This document shows positions 16,712 to 24,650 of a DNA stretch of 28,228 bases, piece by piece. Source of the DNA: Deltaproteobacteria bacterium (GTDB taxonomy: Bacteria > JAEEML01); NCBI GenBank assembly GCA_016283195.1, contig JAEEML010000045.1:1-28228 (forward strand). The letters are read 5' to 3'. The notes beneath the pieces were generated by a model. That model was not told where the DNA came from. It searched no databases and saw only the letters and a list, made by a program, of their open reading frames with translations. The translations under genes were made by a program, and so were the position numbers. Within the stretch, counting starts at the first letter, position 1. Every line of letters starts with the position of its first letter.

Positions 16712-19700
16712 TTTGCATATACTCCATAAGACTCAAGTCTTTCTGTAATATCCTCGAATTCTTTTTGATTATTTTTATCTCGTTTAGTTTCTGCCAATTG
16801 TATGGCATTGAGAGTTTTACCTCCCTCAGTAATTGTAGCATGTACATTGGCACCATACATGCGCAGATATTCCATAGCCTTGTAATCTTTATTATAAGCG
16901 GCGGCATAAAGAAAAGCTGTCCAGCCTGATTTGTCTTTGCGCTCGAGGCAATTGGGATCGTTTTTCAGCAATATCGGCAGATAGTTCAAGATAATGTCCG
17001 GAGGCGCATGGTGTGCCAGAAGTCTTATAATAGTTGCTTCACCCTCATTTTTGCCAAAATTTGCACCAAGCTTTTTAGTGAGTGCATTGAATATACTGCG
17101 AGCTGTCGTTTCTTCATTCGTGGTTTGTCCCTTGTCCAGATTTTCGATAGCATACATCAAAGCTGTTTTATTTTGAGTGTTTTTGATAGTTATATCGGCA
17201 CCTTTTTTAAGAAGGTGTTCTGTCAGTATTAGATCGCCTCTCTCCACGGCAAGAATCAGCGCAGTAGAACCGGACATCTCACCGCCACGTACTTGTTCAT
17301 TGATATCGGCGTCAGATAAGGCATCAATAATGTTCTTTCTATATATACTGAGACTATTATCAAATTTACCTTTATCCTGGATTTCAAAAGCTGCGGTATA
17401 AAGTAAAGGAGTAAACTGGCCATTTTTGTATTGCTTTGTTTTTTTTGTAAGGTTTCTGTCTTTTTTTATAAAATCCTCGATATAATTATGCGAATTAAAA
17501 TCTTCGTTAAGTTCAACTTCTATTGCCGTAAAAATTGATTTGCCGAGCTGGCGATTCTCATTAATAAGTTTTTTGATAATGTAGCTACGCTTGTTGCTAA
17601 AGGCATAATCAATAGCATTTTGGCCCTTGCTGTCTTCCTTGTATAAACCGGCTCCATAATTGATCAGCATTTCAATTATATCATCGTTGTCAGCCATATG
17701 AATTGGCCGCGTTCCGTCTTTTTTGTTTATTGGCTCATCCAAGCCTCTATGTTGAAATTTATTTTGTTTGTCAAATAAAATCTTTAATACGCACTTGCGA
17801 TCGGAAGCATCTGGTTTTTGTTGAACATCAGGTGTACCTACTATTGCCGCATAAACAAAAGGATCAACCGGAGTCTGCTTGTCACCGATTCTTTTTGATA
17901 TATCAGCGCTGTTTGGCATACGATCCAACCATTTGTTGAGCCAATCCTTGGCATCACTCTTGTCGCATCCATATTTAAAGGCATAATCGATCAAAGAAAA
18001 AATTGATTCTGAGCTTCCGATATCATTTTGCGGAGTAGCGGGTATATTTTTTTCCAAGATATGATTTACAACATCTCTACGATCAAATTTTAAAGCATAA
18101 TCAAGGACATTTTTGCCTTCAGTAGTCCGCTCTTGCCAGGATATTTTGATTTCACCATTATCAGTACAGCTATCTTCAGTATATCCGTCAAGAAGCTGAA
18201 TGACTTTATCAAAGGCACCATTTATCTCAAAAACTTTATTGTTGTCCTCATGCTTTTTTATCAGAATGTGAACCAAATTTTCTTTTATACTATTACGGCA
18301 TTTCGAGTCCGAGTTCTTGACTGAAGCTGAATTTGGAGTCTTGAGTATACGATTACTTTTATCTTTACAGATTATTTCTCTAAATTCATTATCTTGCGGC
18401 AACTTGTGACCGTCGTCCAGCCGAAAGCCAAGGTAGGCTGCCATATCGTTTTCACAGTTCTCCGCCTTGTAATCCAGGGCACTTTTGCCACACTCCGTCT
18501 TAAAATCACACTTGGCGGGAGCATCTTGTTTTCGCAGGTCACCGCCATTTTGTACAAAGGTGTTATAGAGATCTTCATAATTCTTTTTGGCGACATAATG
18601 GAATGGTGAATATTTGTGCTGGCCTTTTATGCCAGGGAACTGATTGTTTTTCTGGAGATAGTTTGGGTCAGCATGGTGCTTTATCAATAGATTAATTATT
18701 TCTTCTCTCTCTCTCTTTTCTTGGTCATTCTCACTATTAAGCTTAATGATTGCCATTAGAAGCTGCGTGAACTCTCCGGACATTTGGTTATCTGTCCCTG
18801 TTATTTGTAATGGGTTGTTGTTTAGGTTATCAAGCTTTTCATACTCAAGGTCAAGGAGTTGTTTAATAGCTGTTTTGATAAAGGATTCCCTGCCAGATGT
18901 TTGTTTGGTTTCATCATAATCAAAGAATAAAGTATTTAGTACTGATGTTTTGGCAAGTTGGCCAGATTTTCCGGATATCGGTCCAACCTTGGCATTTATA
19001 CAATCGCCTTCCCCTTTACATTTTTCAAAAATCTTATCAAATATGTTGCTGTTTCCTGTCGCTTCTCCGATTTGCGCTGCCAGATAAAGCGGTGTATAAG
19101 TTATTCCATCAATAAGCGTTTTATCTGTTTCAGCCTTATGAGTGATTAATTTATCTATTAAACCATAATCATTAGCCTGTTTGTTGGAAGAAAGCTTATA
19201 ATAAAGCTTATATAAAAGGTAGGTTAGGGCCGTGTATTTAATTCCGCCGACACTTAGCTCATTGTCTACATTGATATTCTTTTTATTACTAGCTTCAACT
19301 TGCCCCTCATCTAAAAATTTGTCAATATTGTCTAATAATCCTTTCTCTGGCTGTTTTCCTGAATCGACAATAGATTTAATCAAATAAGAAAATGGTGCTG
19401 CGCTTATTCGTGTTTTGCTGTCTGAGATAGTGGTTTCTATTGAAGCGGTTCCTTTTTCACGGTCAAGTATGAGGTCAATGATTCTTGGATCGTTGGTATA
19501 ACAGGCAGCAAACAGTGGGGTTAATTGCTTGAAGTCTGAACCAAACTCTTTACTAATTAGGTCCTCCCTGGCATAGTGCTTACTACCAATATAGGTATTA
19601 ACGTCTGCACCTTCTTGGATGGCTTGGTCAATGATGCGATAATTTTTATGAAGAATAAGGTTAATAAGGATTATTTGTTTATATTTGAGATTATAAAAAA

Positions 19701-20049
19701 CATACGGAAGCATTGCCTCTATAAGATCGTCATCACCTTGTTCAATGGCATAGTCGATTGGAAGATAATTATACTGATCCGGTGTGGTGAGCTCTTCCCG
19801 CAGATCGTCTATCAGATTTGTTTGATCTTCCTTGTCATCTTCTTTATCTTTTATATCTTTTATACGTTTGTCCATGAGGACTTTATGATATTTATCTATC
19901 TCAGGTAAATTATTGTGATATTTCTCGGAAATATCTTGGAAAGTACATCCGGTTGTTGCTTTGAAGAAATTAAAAAAGTCACACCCCAAGGCCGACGCTT
20001 TCCCCGTAAAGGCCAAACATATAATGATTGTCAGTAAAATTATCCGCAT
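16708..20049 (-). CDS. secreted ankyrin-repeat protein
   Basis: A 1113-aa protein beginning with a signal peptide (MRIILLTIIICLAFTGKASA) and an AxA cleavage site; the following LGC could alternatively act as a weak lipobox. The rest is a long array of degenerate ankyrin repeats. Examples are YLPIDYAIEQGDDDLIEAML near 92-112, LTPLFAACYTNDPRIIDLIL near 173-193, the best-conserved repeat STALILAVERGDLILTEHLL near 935-955 followed by KTALMYAIE, and WTAFLYAAAYNKDYKAMEYL near 1045. Charged, less repetitive spacers interrupt the array. Ankyrin repeats bind other proteins, so this is probably a periplasmic or surface scaffold; no enzymatic domain was seen. First gene of the operon, with TATAAT 43 bases upstream and AGGAAGG before the ATG. 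It is coupled by ATGA to the membrane protein. Confidence 0.88.
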   Translation of the reverse strand: MRIILLTIIICLAFTGKASALGCDFFNFFKATTGCTFQDISEKYHNNLPEIDKYHKVLMDKRIKDIKDKEDDKEDQTNLIDDLREELTTPDQYNYLPIDYAIEQGDDDLIEAMLPYVFYNLKYKQIILINLILHKNYRIIDQAIQEGADVNTYIGSKHYAREDLISKEFGSDFKQLTPLFAACYTNDPRIIDLILDREKGTASIETTISDSKTRISAAPFSYLIKSIVDSGKQPEKGLLDNIDKFLDEGQVEASNKKNINVDNELSVGGIKYTALTYLLYKLYYKLSSNKQANDYGLIDKLITHKAETDKTLIDGITYTPLYLAAQIGEATGNSNIFDKIFEKCKGEGDCINAKVGPISGKSGQLAKTSVLNTLFFDYDETKQTSGRESFIKTAIKQLLDLEYEKLDNLNNNPLQITGTDNQMSGEFTQLLMAIIKLNSENDQEKREREEIINLLIKHHADPNYLQKNNQFPGIKGQHKYSPFHYVAKKNYEDLYNTFVQNGGDLRKQDAPAKCDFKTECGKSALDYKAENCENDMAAYLGFRLDDGHKLPQDNEFREIICKDKSNRILKTPNSASVKNSDSKCRNSIKENLVHILIKKHEDNNKVFEINGAFDKVIQLLDGYTEDSCTDNGEIKISWQERTTEGKNVLDYALKFDRRDVVNHILEKNIPATPQNDIGSSESIFSLIDYAFKYGCDKSDAKDWLNKWLDRMPNSADISKRIGDKQTPVDPFVYAAIVGTPDVQQKPDASDRKCVLKILFDKQNKFQHRGLDEPINKKDGTRPIHMADNDDIIEMLINYGAGLYKEDSKGQNAIDYAFSNKRSYIIKKLINENRQLGKSIFTAIEVELNEDFNSHNYIEDFIKKDRNLTKKTKQYKNGQFTPLLYTAAFEIQDKGKFDNSLSIYRKNIIDALSDADINEQVRGGEMSGSTALILAVERGDLILTEHLLKKGADITIKNTQNKTALMYAIENLDKGQTTNEETTARSIFNALTKKLGANFGKNEGEATIIRLLAHHAPPDIILNYLPILLKNDPNCLERKDKSGWTAFLYAAAYNKDYKAMEYLRMYGANVHATITEGGKTLNAIQLAETKRDKNNQKEFEDITERLESYGVYAK

Positions 20050-20091
20050 CTAAACTTTTCCTTCCTGAGTGTATCTATCCTGTATTGACGC

Positions 20092-20097
20092 ATTATA
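20092..20097 (-). promoter_or_regulatory. -10 element of the ankyrin operon
   Basis: Perfect TATAAT on the minus strand, 43 bases ahead of the start codon at 20049. A -35 at normal spacing is poor, so an activator may be needed or the match is chance. Confidence 0.4.
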
Positions 20098-20567
20098 GTC
20101 TCTCATTAAGAAGCAAAGCCCAATAAATTGGCGCGATAAATTATATGAAATCTTCTATAATTAAATAAACTTACTGAACTGAACATTACCAGCCCCTTAT
20201 GGCTAAAAACCGTAAAAAAAACTAGCGAATCGGTTTGGGGCTGTCAAGCGGAAAATTGGGTATTTGACAACCAATTAATTCTTGGACACGCTTGTCTCAT
20301 GAACTTTTCCCTCAAACCATTGTTAGAACCGGCTAACTGCTCCAATGTCAGCCAAGCTCTCCTCACGAATATAAAAGGGTGGGACTATCAAATTACGATA
20401 GTGCAAAGAAGAAAAATAAAAAAAATGATTCTCGTCCCCAAAATGCCAAGCAGTGGCTCTAGGCCGGTGGACTAGCATTTGGGCTGTGGCCACTTGCCAG
20501 GAATTAGCAAATTTACCCGAGTTTTTTCACAGAGGCCCTTAAAGAGCCTATCAGCAGGCCATTTTTT
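20098..20567. other. intergenic stretch between the ankyrin operon and AAA/PD-(D/E)XK copy 2
   Basis: No supported gene. Contains a short CTGAACTGAAC motif (around 20174-20184) that matches the unit of the longer GAACT repeat at 23842, and TTGACAACCAATTA (20264-20277), nearly repeated at 24514. No CRISPR-like array. Confidence 0.45.
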
Positions 20568-20568
20568 C

Positions 20569-20577
20569 TGCTATACT
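20569..20577 (+). promoter_or_regulatory. extended -10 promoter element of AAA/PD-(D/E)XK copy 2
   Basis: TGCTATACT, identical to copy 1, followed at the same spacing by GGGAGG (20586-20591) and the ATG. No good -35. Confidence 0.5.
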
Positions 20578-20596
20578 GCGCCGCCGGGAGGAAGTC

Positions 20597-22144
20597 ATGA
20601 GCGAGCGTATGTTCCCCATCGGTATGCAAACATTTGGAGATATTCGCCGGCGCGAAGCTATTTATATTGATAAAACAGATCTCATTTATCAGCTGGTGAC
20701 AGAGGGCAAAGTCTATTTTTTCTCCCGGCCGCGCCGTTTCGGTAAAAGCCTTTTAATTTCTACACTTGAGGCCTATTTTAAAGGGCAAAAGGAACTTTTT
20801 AAGGGCCTAGCCATGGAAAAACTGGAGAAGGAATGGCTAGAATACCCGGTTTTTCGCTTTGACCTCTCCGGCTCAAAATATACCGATTTGGCAATGCTCC
20901 AGGAAAGCCTGAATTTTATTCTGGCTAAATATGAGAACATTTATGGCCGGGCCCCAAATGCTGAAAAGCCGAGCACCCGCCTCAAATGGCTTATCGAAAG
21001 TGCCCATGCCAAAACTGGCAGGCAAGTTGTTGTTTTAGTTGATGAATACGACGCGCCGCTCCTTGATACGCTGGTTGATGATGCCACATTTAAAGAAATG
21101 CGCACTATGTTGCGTGACTTCTATAGCCCCTTAAAATCGGAAGATGCCAATTTGCAATTTGTTTTTTTGACCGGCATCAGCAAATTCAGCCAGCTCTCCA
21201 TCTTCAGCGAGCTCAATAATTTAACCAATATTTCCATGAATAACGAATTTGCCGCCCTCTGTGGTATCACCAAAGAGGAGCTGAGCGAGCAGCTAGAGCC
21301 GGAAATAGCTAACCTGGCCAAAGCTCTTGGCATTACTCCGGCGTCAGCTCTTTCCCGGCTAAAAAAGAATTACGACGGCTACCACTTTACTGCCAAAAGT
21401 CCGGATGTTTTTAACCCTTTTAGCCTTTTAAACAGCCTCAAGGATAAAGAATTTAAAAATTATTGGTATTCCACCGGCACGCCGACTCATCTCACCGAAA
21501 TGCTTAGTAAATACACCCTGCGCCCCGAAGATTTGGAGGGCTTTTTGGCCGGGGAGATGGATTTTAATGTGCCCTTCGATGGGGCTGAAACGCCCATCCC
21601 GGCGCTTTACCAGAGCGGTTATTTAACCATAAAAAGCTGCAGGCGCAATTTATATACTCTGGGCTTTCCCAATGAAGAGGTGCGTGTCAGCTTTATTAAA
21701 GGACTCATGCCTTATTATACCAAAACTTCGCTCTCCCAGAACAGCTCTTTTATTGTGCATTTAATGGACGCTCTGGATAATTGCGCCATCGATAGTGCGC
21801 TCACTCTCTTGCGCTCATTTTTCAGCTCCATACCCTATAATGCTGAGCGCCAGGACGAAGCGCATTATAAAACCATTTTTTACCTCATTTTTACCCTGGC
21901 CAGCGAATACAGCGTGCGCACCGAGGAATGCACTGCCGCCGGCCGATCCGATGCCCTCATCGAGACGGAAGACACCATTTATCTTTTTGAATTTAAACTA
22001 TCCGGCACAGCCGAAGAAGCTTTAAAGCAAATAGATGACAAAGGTTATGCCATAAAATACGAAGCCGGAGAGAAAAAGGTGGTTAAAATCGGCGTTAATT
22101 TTGATAAAGAGAAGCGCACTATCGAGCGCTGGGTAATTGGCTAA
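20597..22144 (+). CDS. AAA-ATPase-like / PD-(D/E)XK nuclease-fold protein, copy 2
   Basis: 515-aa paralogue of the gene at 11202. P-loop RPRRFGKSLLISTL, Walker B VVVLVDEYDAPLLD and the nuclease-fold core GRSDALIETEDTIYLFEFKL are all intact. Differences cluster in three blocks: SGSKYTDLAMLQES onward in place of SYKKSATPEGLSNL, SCRRNLYT in place of KFDGYDYI, and TSLSQNSSFIVHLMDALDNC in place of the matching stretch. In contrast, the C-terminal 125 residues are identical but for one Ala to Glu change, although synonymous base changes are present. That pattern fits purifying selection or partial gene conversion on the nuclease half. It is convergent with the FISUMP gene, whose stop is 150 bp away. 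Confidence 0.92.
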   Translation: MSERMFPIGMQTFGDIRRREAIYIDKTDLIYQLVTEGKVYFFSRPRRFGKSLLISTLEAYFKGQKELFKGLAMEKLEKEWLEYPVFRFDLSGSKYTDLAMLQESLNFILAKYENIYGRAPNAEKPSTRLKWLIESAHAKTGRQVVVLVDEYDAPLLDTLVDDATFKEMRTMLRDFYSPLKSEDANLQFVFLTGISKFSQLSIFSELNNLTNISMNNEFAALCGITKEELSEQLEPEIANLAKALGITPASALSRLKKNYDGYHFTAKSPDVFNPFSLLNSLKDKEFKNYWYSTGTPTHLTEMLSKYTLRPEDLEGFLAGEMDFNVPFDGAETPIPALYQSGYLTIKSCRRNLYTLGFPNEEVRVSFIKGLMPYYTKTSLSQNSSFIVHLMDALDNCAIDSALTLLRSFFSSIPYNAERQDEAHYKTIFYLIFTLASEYSVRTEECTAAGRSDALIETEDTIYLFEFKLSGTAEEALKQIDDKGYAIKYEAGEKKVVKIGVNFDKEKRTIERWVIG

Positions 22145-22234
22145 AATTTTCCCCAAAATCACCTACTATTTCTCACAGATAGGGCGCTAGAACCTACTAA
22201 AACGCACGAGTTTTGCTGGCCATGAAGGGTGGGG
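22145..22234 (+). repeat. conserved 3' flank, second copy
   Basis: Counterpart of 12753-12842, with only a few substitutions. Beyond GGGTGGGG the two sequences diverge completely. Confidence 0.7.
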
Positions 22235-22293
22235 GAGAGCAGTGCCCAAAGGTACTGGAGTTTTAATGAGAAATCATTAATTTTCGCTTATTA

Positions 22294-23730
22294 CTAAAAG
22301 GTGAGCGCCAGATTCAAGGAGCCGGATTTTTTGCCGATAACCGGATAAACAGCCATTTGATGCTGTTTTTTTAAATCCTCGAGCCGATGTTTGGTTTTCA
22401 CTTCAAAAACAGTGAAGACAATAGAGCCGGCAATAGCTGCGCCGCCCAGAATCATCATAGTTACCCCCGGGACACCTAAATCTGCATCACCTAAACTGGT
22501 GGCGAGTAACATTCCGGTGCCGGCAGTAAGAACGAGCGCGCCGGGAATCGCCAGAGCAACCCTACCGGCATGAAAGCCCTTCTTTTTCTTTTCATAACGG
22601 GCAATTATAGATTCGGTAACCTCTTGGTTAGCTTCGCCTTTTACACAGCGAATTGAGAGATGAGTATCCTTGCTACCGCTGTTTACAGCTACATTGTTGG
22701 TATCTACATAGAGCCCATAGGCTTTTAGAGCGCCTTTTTCGGTGCTTGACCAGAAATAAGCGGCAGTTTCAAAAGGTGTGCAACCGTGGCGGTCGCAGTA
22801 GCCGGCGGGTTTAGCTCCGAAGCCGGAGGTATTTTTTCCGCCTTCCCATGATGTATCTCTAAGCTTTTCTGAACCTTTTACCCCTTTGCCAACCATGCCG
22901 TAAAGAGAGTCAAATTCCGCTTTTGAAGGCAGGTGCCAGCCACTTGGGCACACTCTTTGGGCATCTTCCCAATTATATAAATAAGCAAATTTTTCTATAT
23001 CTTTAGTGGGTTTGTAATTTATCTTATCATCAAGATAGCGCATATTTTCCGTTATCCATATTCTGCCGCCAATGTTGGCAGTTTTATATCTGTTGCCGTC
23101 ACGCGGATCGGTAAAGCCGAAGACATCGCTATCTTCCTCAAAGTTTTTGATGCAGCGAACCGAAAGCCTTTCGGTTGTTTGATTATTGCATTTTTGGGCG
23201 GAAACACTCTCCGGCAATACCGAAAAAGAGAAGGCGTTGATACCGTCGCTATCACACTCGGTGCTGGTCCAGAAGTAAGCGCCGGAACCAAACATGACAT
23301 AGCTGCCGGATTCGCTGTAGCCAGAGGGCAGTGCCCCGAAACCTGATTCGTTCTTCCCACCTTCCCAGCTTTCATGGCGGAGATTTATAGCGCCTTCTTT
23401 ACCGTCTCCGACATTGCTTAAAAGTCTGGCATATTCTACTCTGGTTGGCAAATGCCAGCCGACCGGGCAAACTTTCTGCGCATCACCGTAGGCATATAAA
23501 CAGCCGTTATCTTTCACGGACGCACCATGGCGGCTATCGACGCTGCAGGAGATATTTTCGCTAATATACTTCATATGTTCGGCCAGCCAAGTCCCGCCGC
23601 CGATTTTTACTGTTTTGTAAGTGTTGCCGTCGCGACTGTCGGTAAAGGTACCGTATTCCTGCGCCAGAGCCGGAGAAGCAAATGACAAGACAGCCAAACA
23701 AATTGCTGCTTTTAGCCCTAAATTAACCAT
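22294..23730 (-). CDS. exported protein with two FISUMP domains and a C-terminal two-TM tail
   Basis: 478 aa. A signal peptide ends ASPALA (cleavage after residue 23). Two Fibrobacter succinogenes major paralogous (FISUMP) domains follow, about 26-195 and 203-365. Each carries the hallmark set: DxRDGNxYKTxxIGGxxW, AQ(K/R)VCPxGWHLP, ESWEGGKN or TSWEGGKN with SGFGA, AYFW(T/S)STE and a closing (V/I)RC(I/V)K. FISUMP domains are found on exported proteins and resemble sulfatase-modifying-factor or lectin-like folds; no activity is established. After a basic linker come two hydrophobic segments (VALAIPGALVLTAGTGMLLA and GVTMMILGGAAIAGSIVF) and a terminal strand ending in Phe. AGGAGG lies four bases before the ATG. 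Upstream are a palindrome over a possible -10 and a GAACT microsatellite. Confidence 0.9.
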   Translation of the reverse strand: MVNLGLKAAICLAVLSFASPALAQEYGTFTDSRDGNTYKTVKIGGGTWLAEHMKYISENISCSVDSRHGASVKDNGCLYAYGDAQKVCPVGWHLPTRVEYARLLSNVGDGKEGAINLRHESWEGGKNESGFGALPSGYSESGSYVMFGSGAYFWTSTECDSDGINAFSFSVLPESVSAQKCNNQTTERLSVRCIKNFEEDSDVFGFTDPRDGNRYKTANIGGRIWITENMRYLDDKINYKPTKDIEKFAYLYNWEDAQRVCPSGWHLPSKAEFDSLYGMVGKGVKGSEKLRDTSWEGGKNTSGFGAKPAGYCDRHGCTPFETAAYFWSSTEKGALKAYGLYVDTNNVAVNSGSKDTHLSIRCVKGEANQEVTESIIARYEKKKKGFHAGRVALAIPGALVLTAGTGMLLATSLGDADLGVPGVTMMILGGAAIAGSIVFTVFEVKTKHRLEDLKKQHQMAVYPVIGKKSGSLNLALTF

Positions 23731-23762
23731 ATGGCCTCCTTTAGTTTCTCTTTGGAAAAAAT

Positions 23763-23778
23763 GCGCCTGTATAGGCGC
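23763..23778 (-). promoter_or_regulatory. palindrome overlapping a possible -10 upstream of the FISUMP gene
   Basis: Minus strand GCGCCTATACAGGCGC: perfect 6-bp arms around ATAC, with TATACA inside and six T residues just downstream. It lies about 33 bases before the ATG. It could be an operator over the -10 or a short hairpin with a U-run acting as an attenuator. Confidence 0.4.
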
Positions 23779-23841
23779 AAAACAAGCGAAATTATTGAAA
23801 AAATATGAAAAAAGTACTTGAAAAAAACTTGGAAATGTGTT

Positions 23842-23876
23842 AGAACTGAACTGAACTGAACTGAACTGAACTGAAC
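23842..23876. repeat. pentanucleotide microsatellite, 7 copies of GAACT
   Basis: Seven perfect tandem GAACT units, 35 bp, in the gap between the Cys-rich frame and the FISUMP gene, 112-146 bases before the FISUMP start. Perfect units suggest ongoing slippage. It is non-coding as read. Confidence 0.95.
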
Positions 23877-24000
23877 TTATTAAAAGCCCTTACGAGAAAG
23901 ACAAAAGCAGGGCGCAAGCTAATATAGATAGCAATTAATTGCAAGCACTTTTCCTTTTTGTGGTGAGCGAAAGCGGATATTTGATATTTGCTCTTGGTGC

Positions 24001-24549
24001 TTATAAGGCGCAGAAGTTATAGACGTCGGCAGCTTTACATTCTTTACCGTCGGCACAGCCAAGGGAATTATCGCCATCTTTGGTGCAGAGTTTGTGGCAA
24101 ACATTGCCTTTTATACAGACCAGCCCTTTAGCGCAAGCGTTTGCAATATCACAGGCTTCACCAACTTGCTTAGTGCCAGCTTTTATAGCAGTCAAAGAAT
24201 CGCCTATTGGTTGGCATGTTTCAGAGAGAGAAGCGTCATCGCTATATTCCCCATTGGCGCTAACAGTGTAAGTGCATTTCTTTTTGCATACACCCACATT
24301 GGGTTTAATGATTGCACAAATGTCATTATCGCCCTCACAATCATTGCTAGTGGTGCAAGTACCAGAGATAGGCATGTCTCCAACGCAAGCACCTGTGCCC
24401 AAAAAATAGCTGTCAGGGCCAACGCTATATAGCGGCTCGCAATATTGGTTGTCATTGCACTCCGTTTTGCCATAATAGTCGGTGCATTTTTTGGAAAAAG
24501 TTGAAAAAAAGACTTGACAACCGATTATAGATCTAGCACCCTTGCTTGA
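24001..24549 (-). pseudogene. Cys-rich secreted-type protein, start codon missing
   Basis: An open frame of 182 codons rich in cysteine, in EGF/IGFBP-like spacing: CNDNQYC, GTCTTSNDC, GVCKKKC, GEACDIANACAKGLVC and GKECKAAD. Such Cys-rich exported proteins are common in Myxococcota-like genomes. The frame is open from a stop at 24550-24552 but contains no ATG or GTG before the conserved part; the only conventional start is a TTG at 24402, which would discard several Cys. No signal peptide precedes the Cys region in this frame. The gene is therefore probably missing its 5' end, by deletion or frameshift. An overlapping frame (24204-24473) begins with a signal-like hydrophobic segment, so a frameshift between the two is possible. 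Confidence 0.5.
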
Positions 24550-24601
24550 TTAACCATTGCCCGTCCTCCATAGCACCAGAAACAAGACGATTTTACCTAG
24601 T

Positions 24602-24626
24602 GTATTGGGCCTAGGCAATACCCAAT
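24602..24626. repeat. nested inverted repeat downstream of ruvC
   Basis: GTATTG (24602-24607) pairs with CAATAC (24616-24621), and ATTGGG (24604-24609) pairs with CCCAAT (24621-24626), giving two alternative stems. No T-run follows on either strand, so a terminator role is weak. Confidence 0.4.
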
Positions 24627-24650
24627 CTATATTAATTTGTATTTAAAATT

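Larger units (their letters stand above)
20568..22234 (+). repeat. direct repeat copy 2: promoter, AAA/PD-(D/E)XK gene and conserved 3' flank
   Basis: Partner of 11174-12842. The promoter and ribosome site, the 5' coding part, the last 375 coding bases and the 3' flank are nearly identical. The middle is a mosaic of conserved and variable blocks. Confidence 0.85.

Noticed and set aside
16994-19908. Several plus-strand frames of 60-110 codons across the ankyrin gene
   Set aside because: All are opposite a long, well-formed minus-strand gene and none has a recognisable start context or domain.
20264-20277. TTGACAACCAATTA, nearly repeated at 24514-24527 (TTGACAACCGATTA)
   Set aside because: Only two copies, one mismatch, no matching -10 at normal spacing and no gene that either would serve. 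Could be chance.
24204-24473. Minus-strand frame starting with a signal-like hydrophobic segment
   Set aside because: It overlaps the Cys-rich frame, which carries the clear protein pattern; the hydrophobic reading is mostly a frame-shifted shadow. Kept only as a possible hint of a frameshift.
24602-24626. Intrinsic terminator for ruvC
   Set aside because: The stems are present but no T-run follows on the minus strand, so it is reported only as an inverted repeat.
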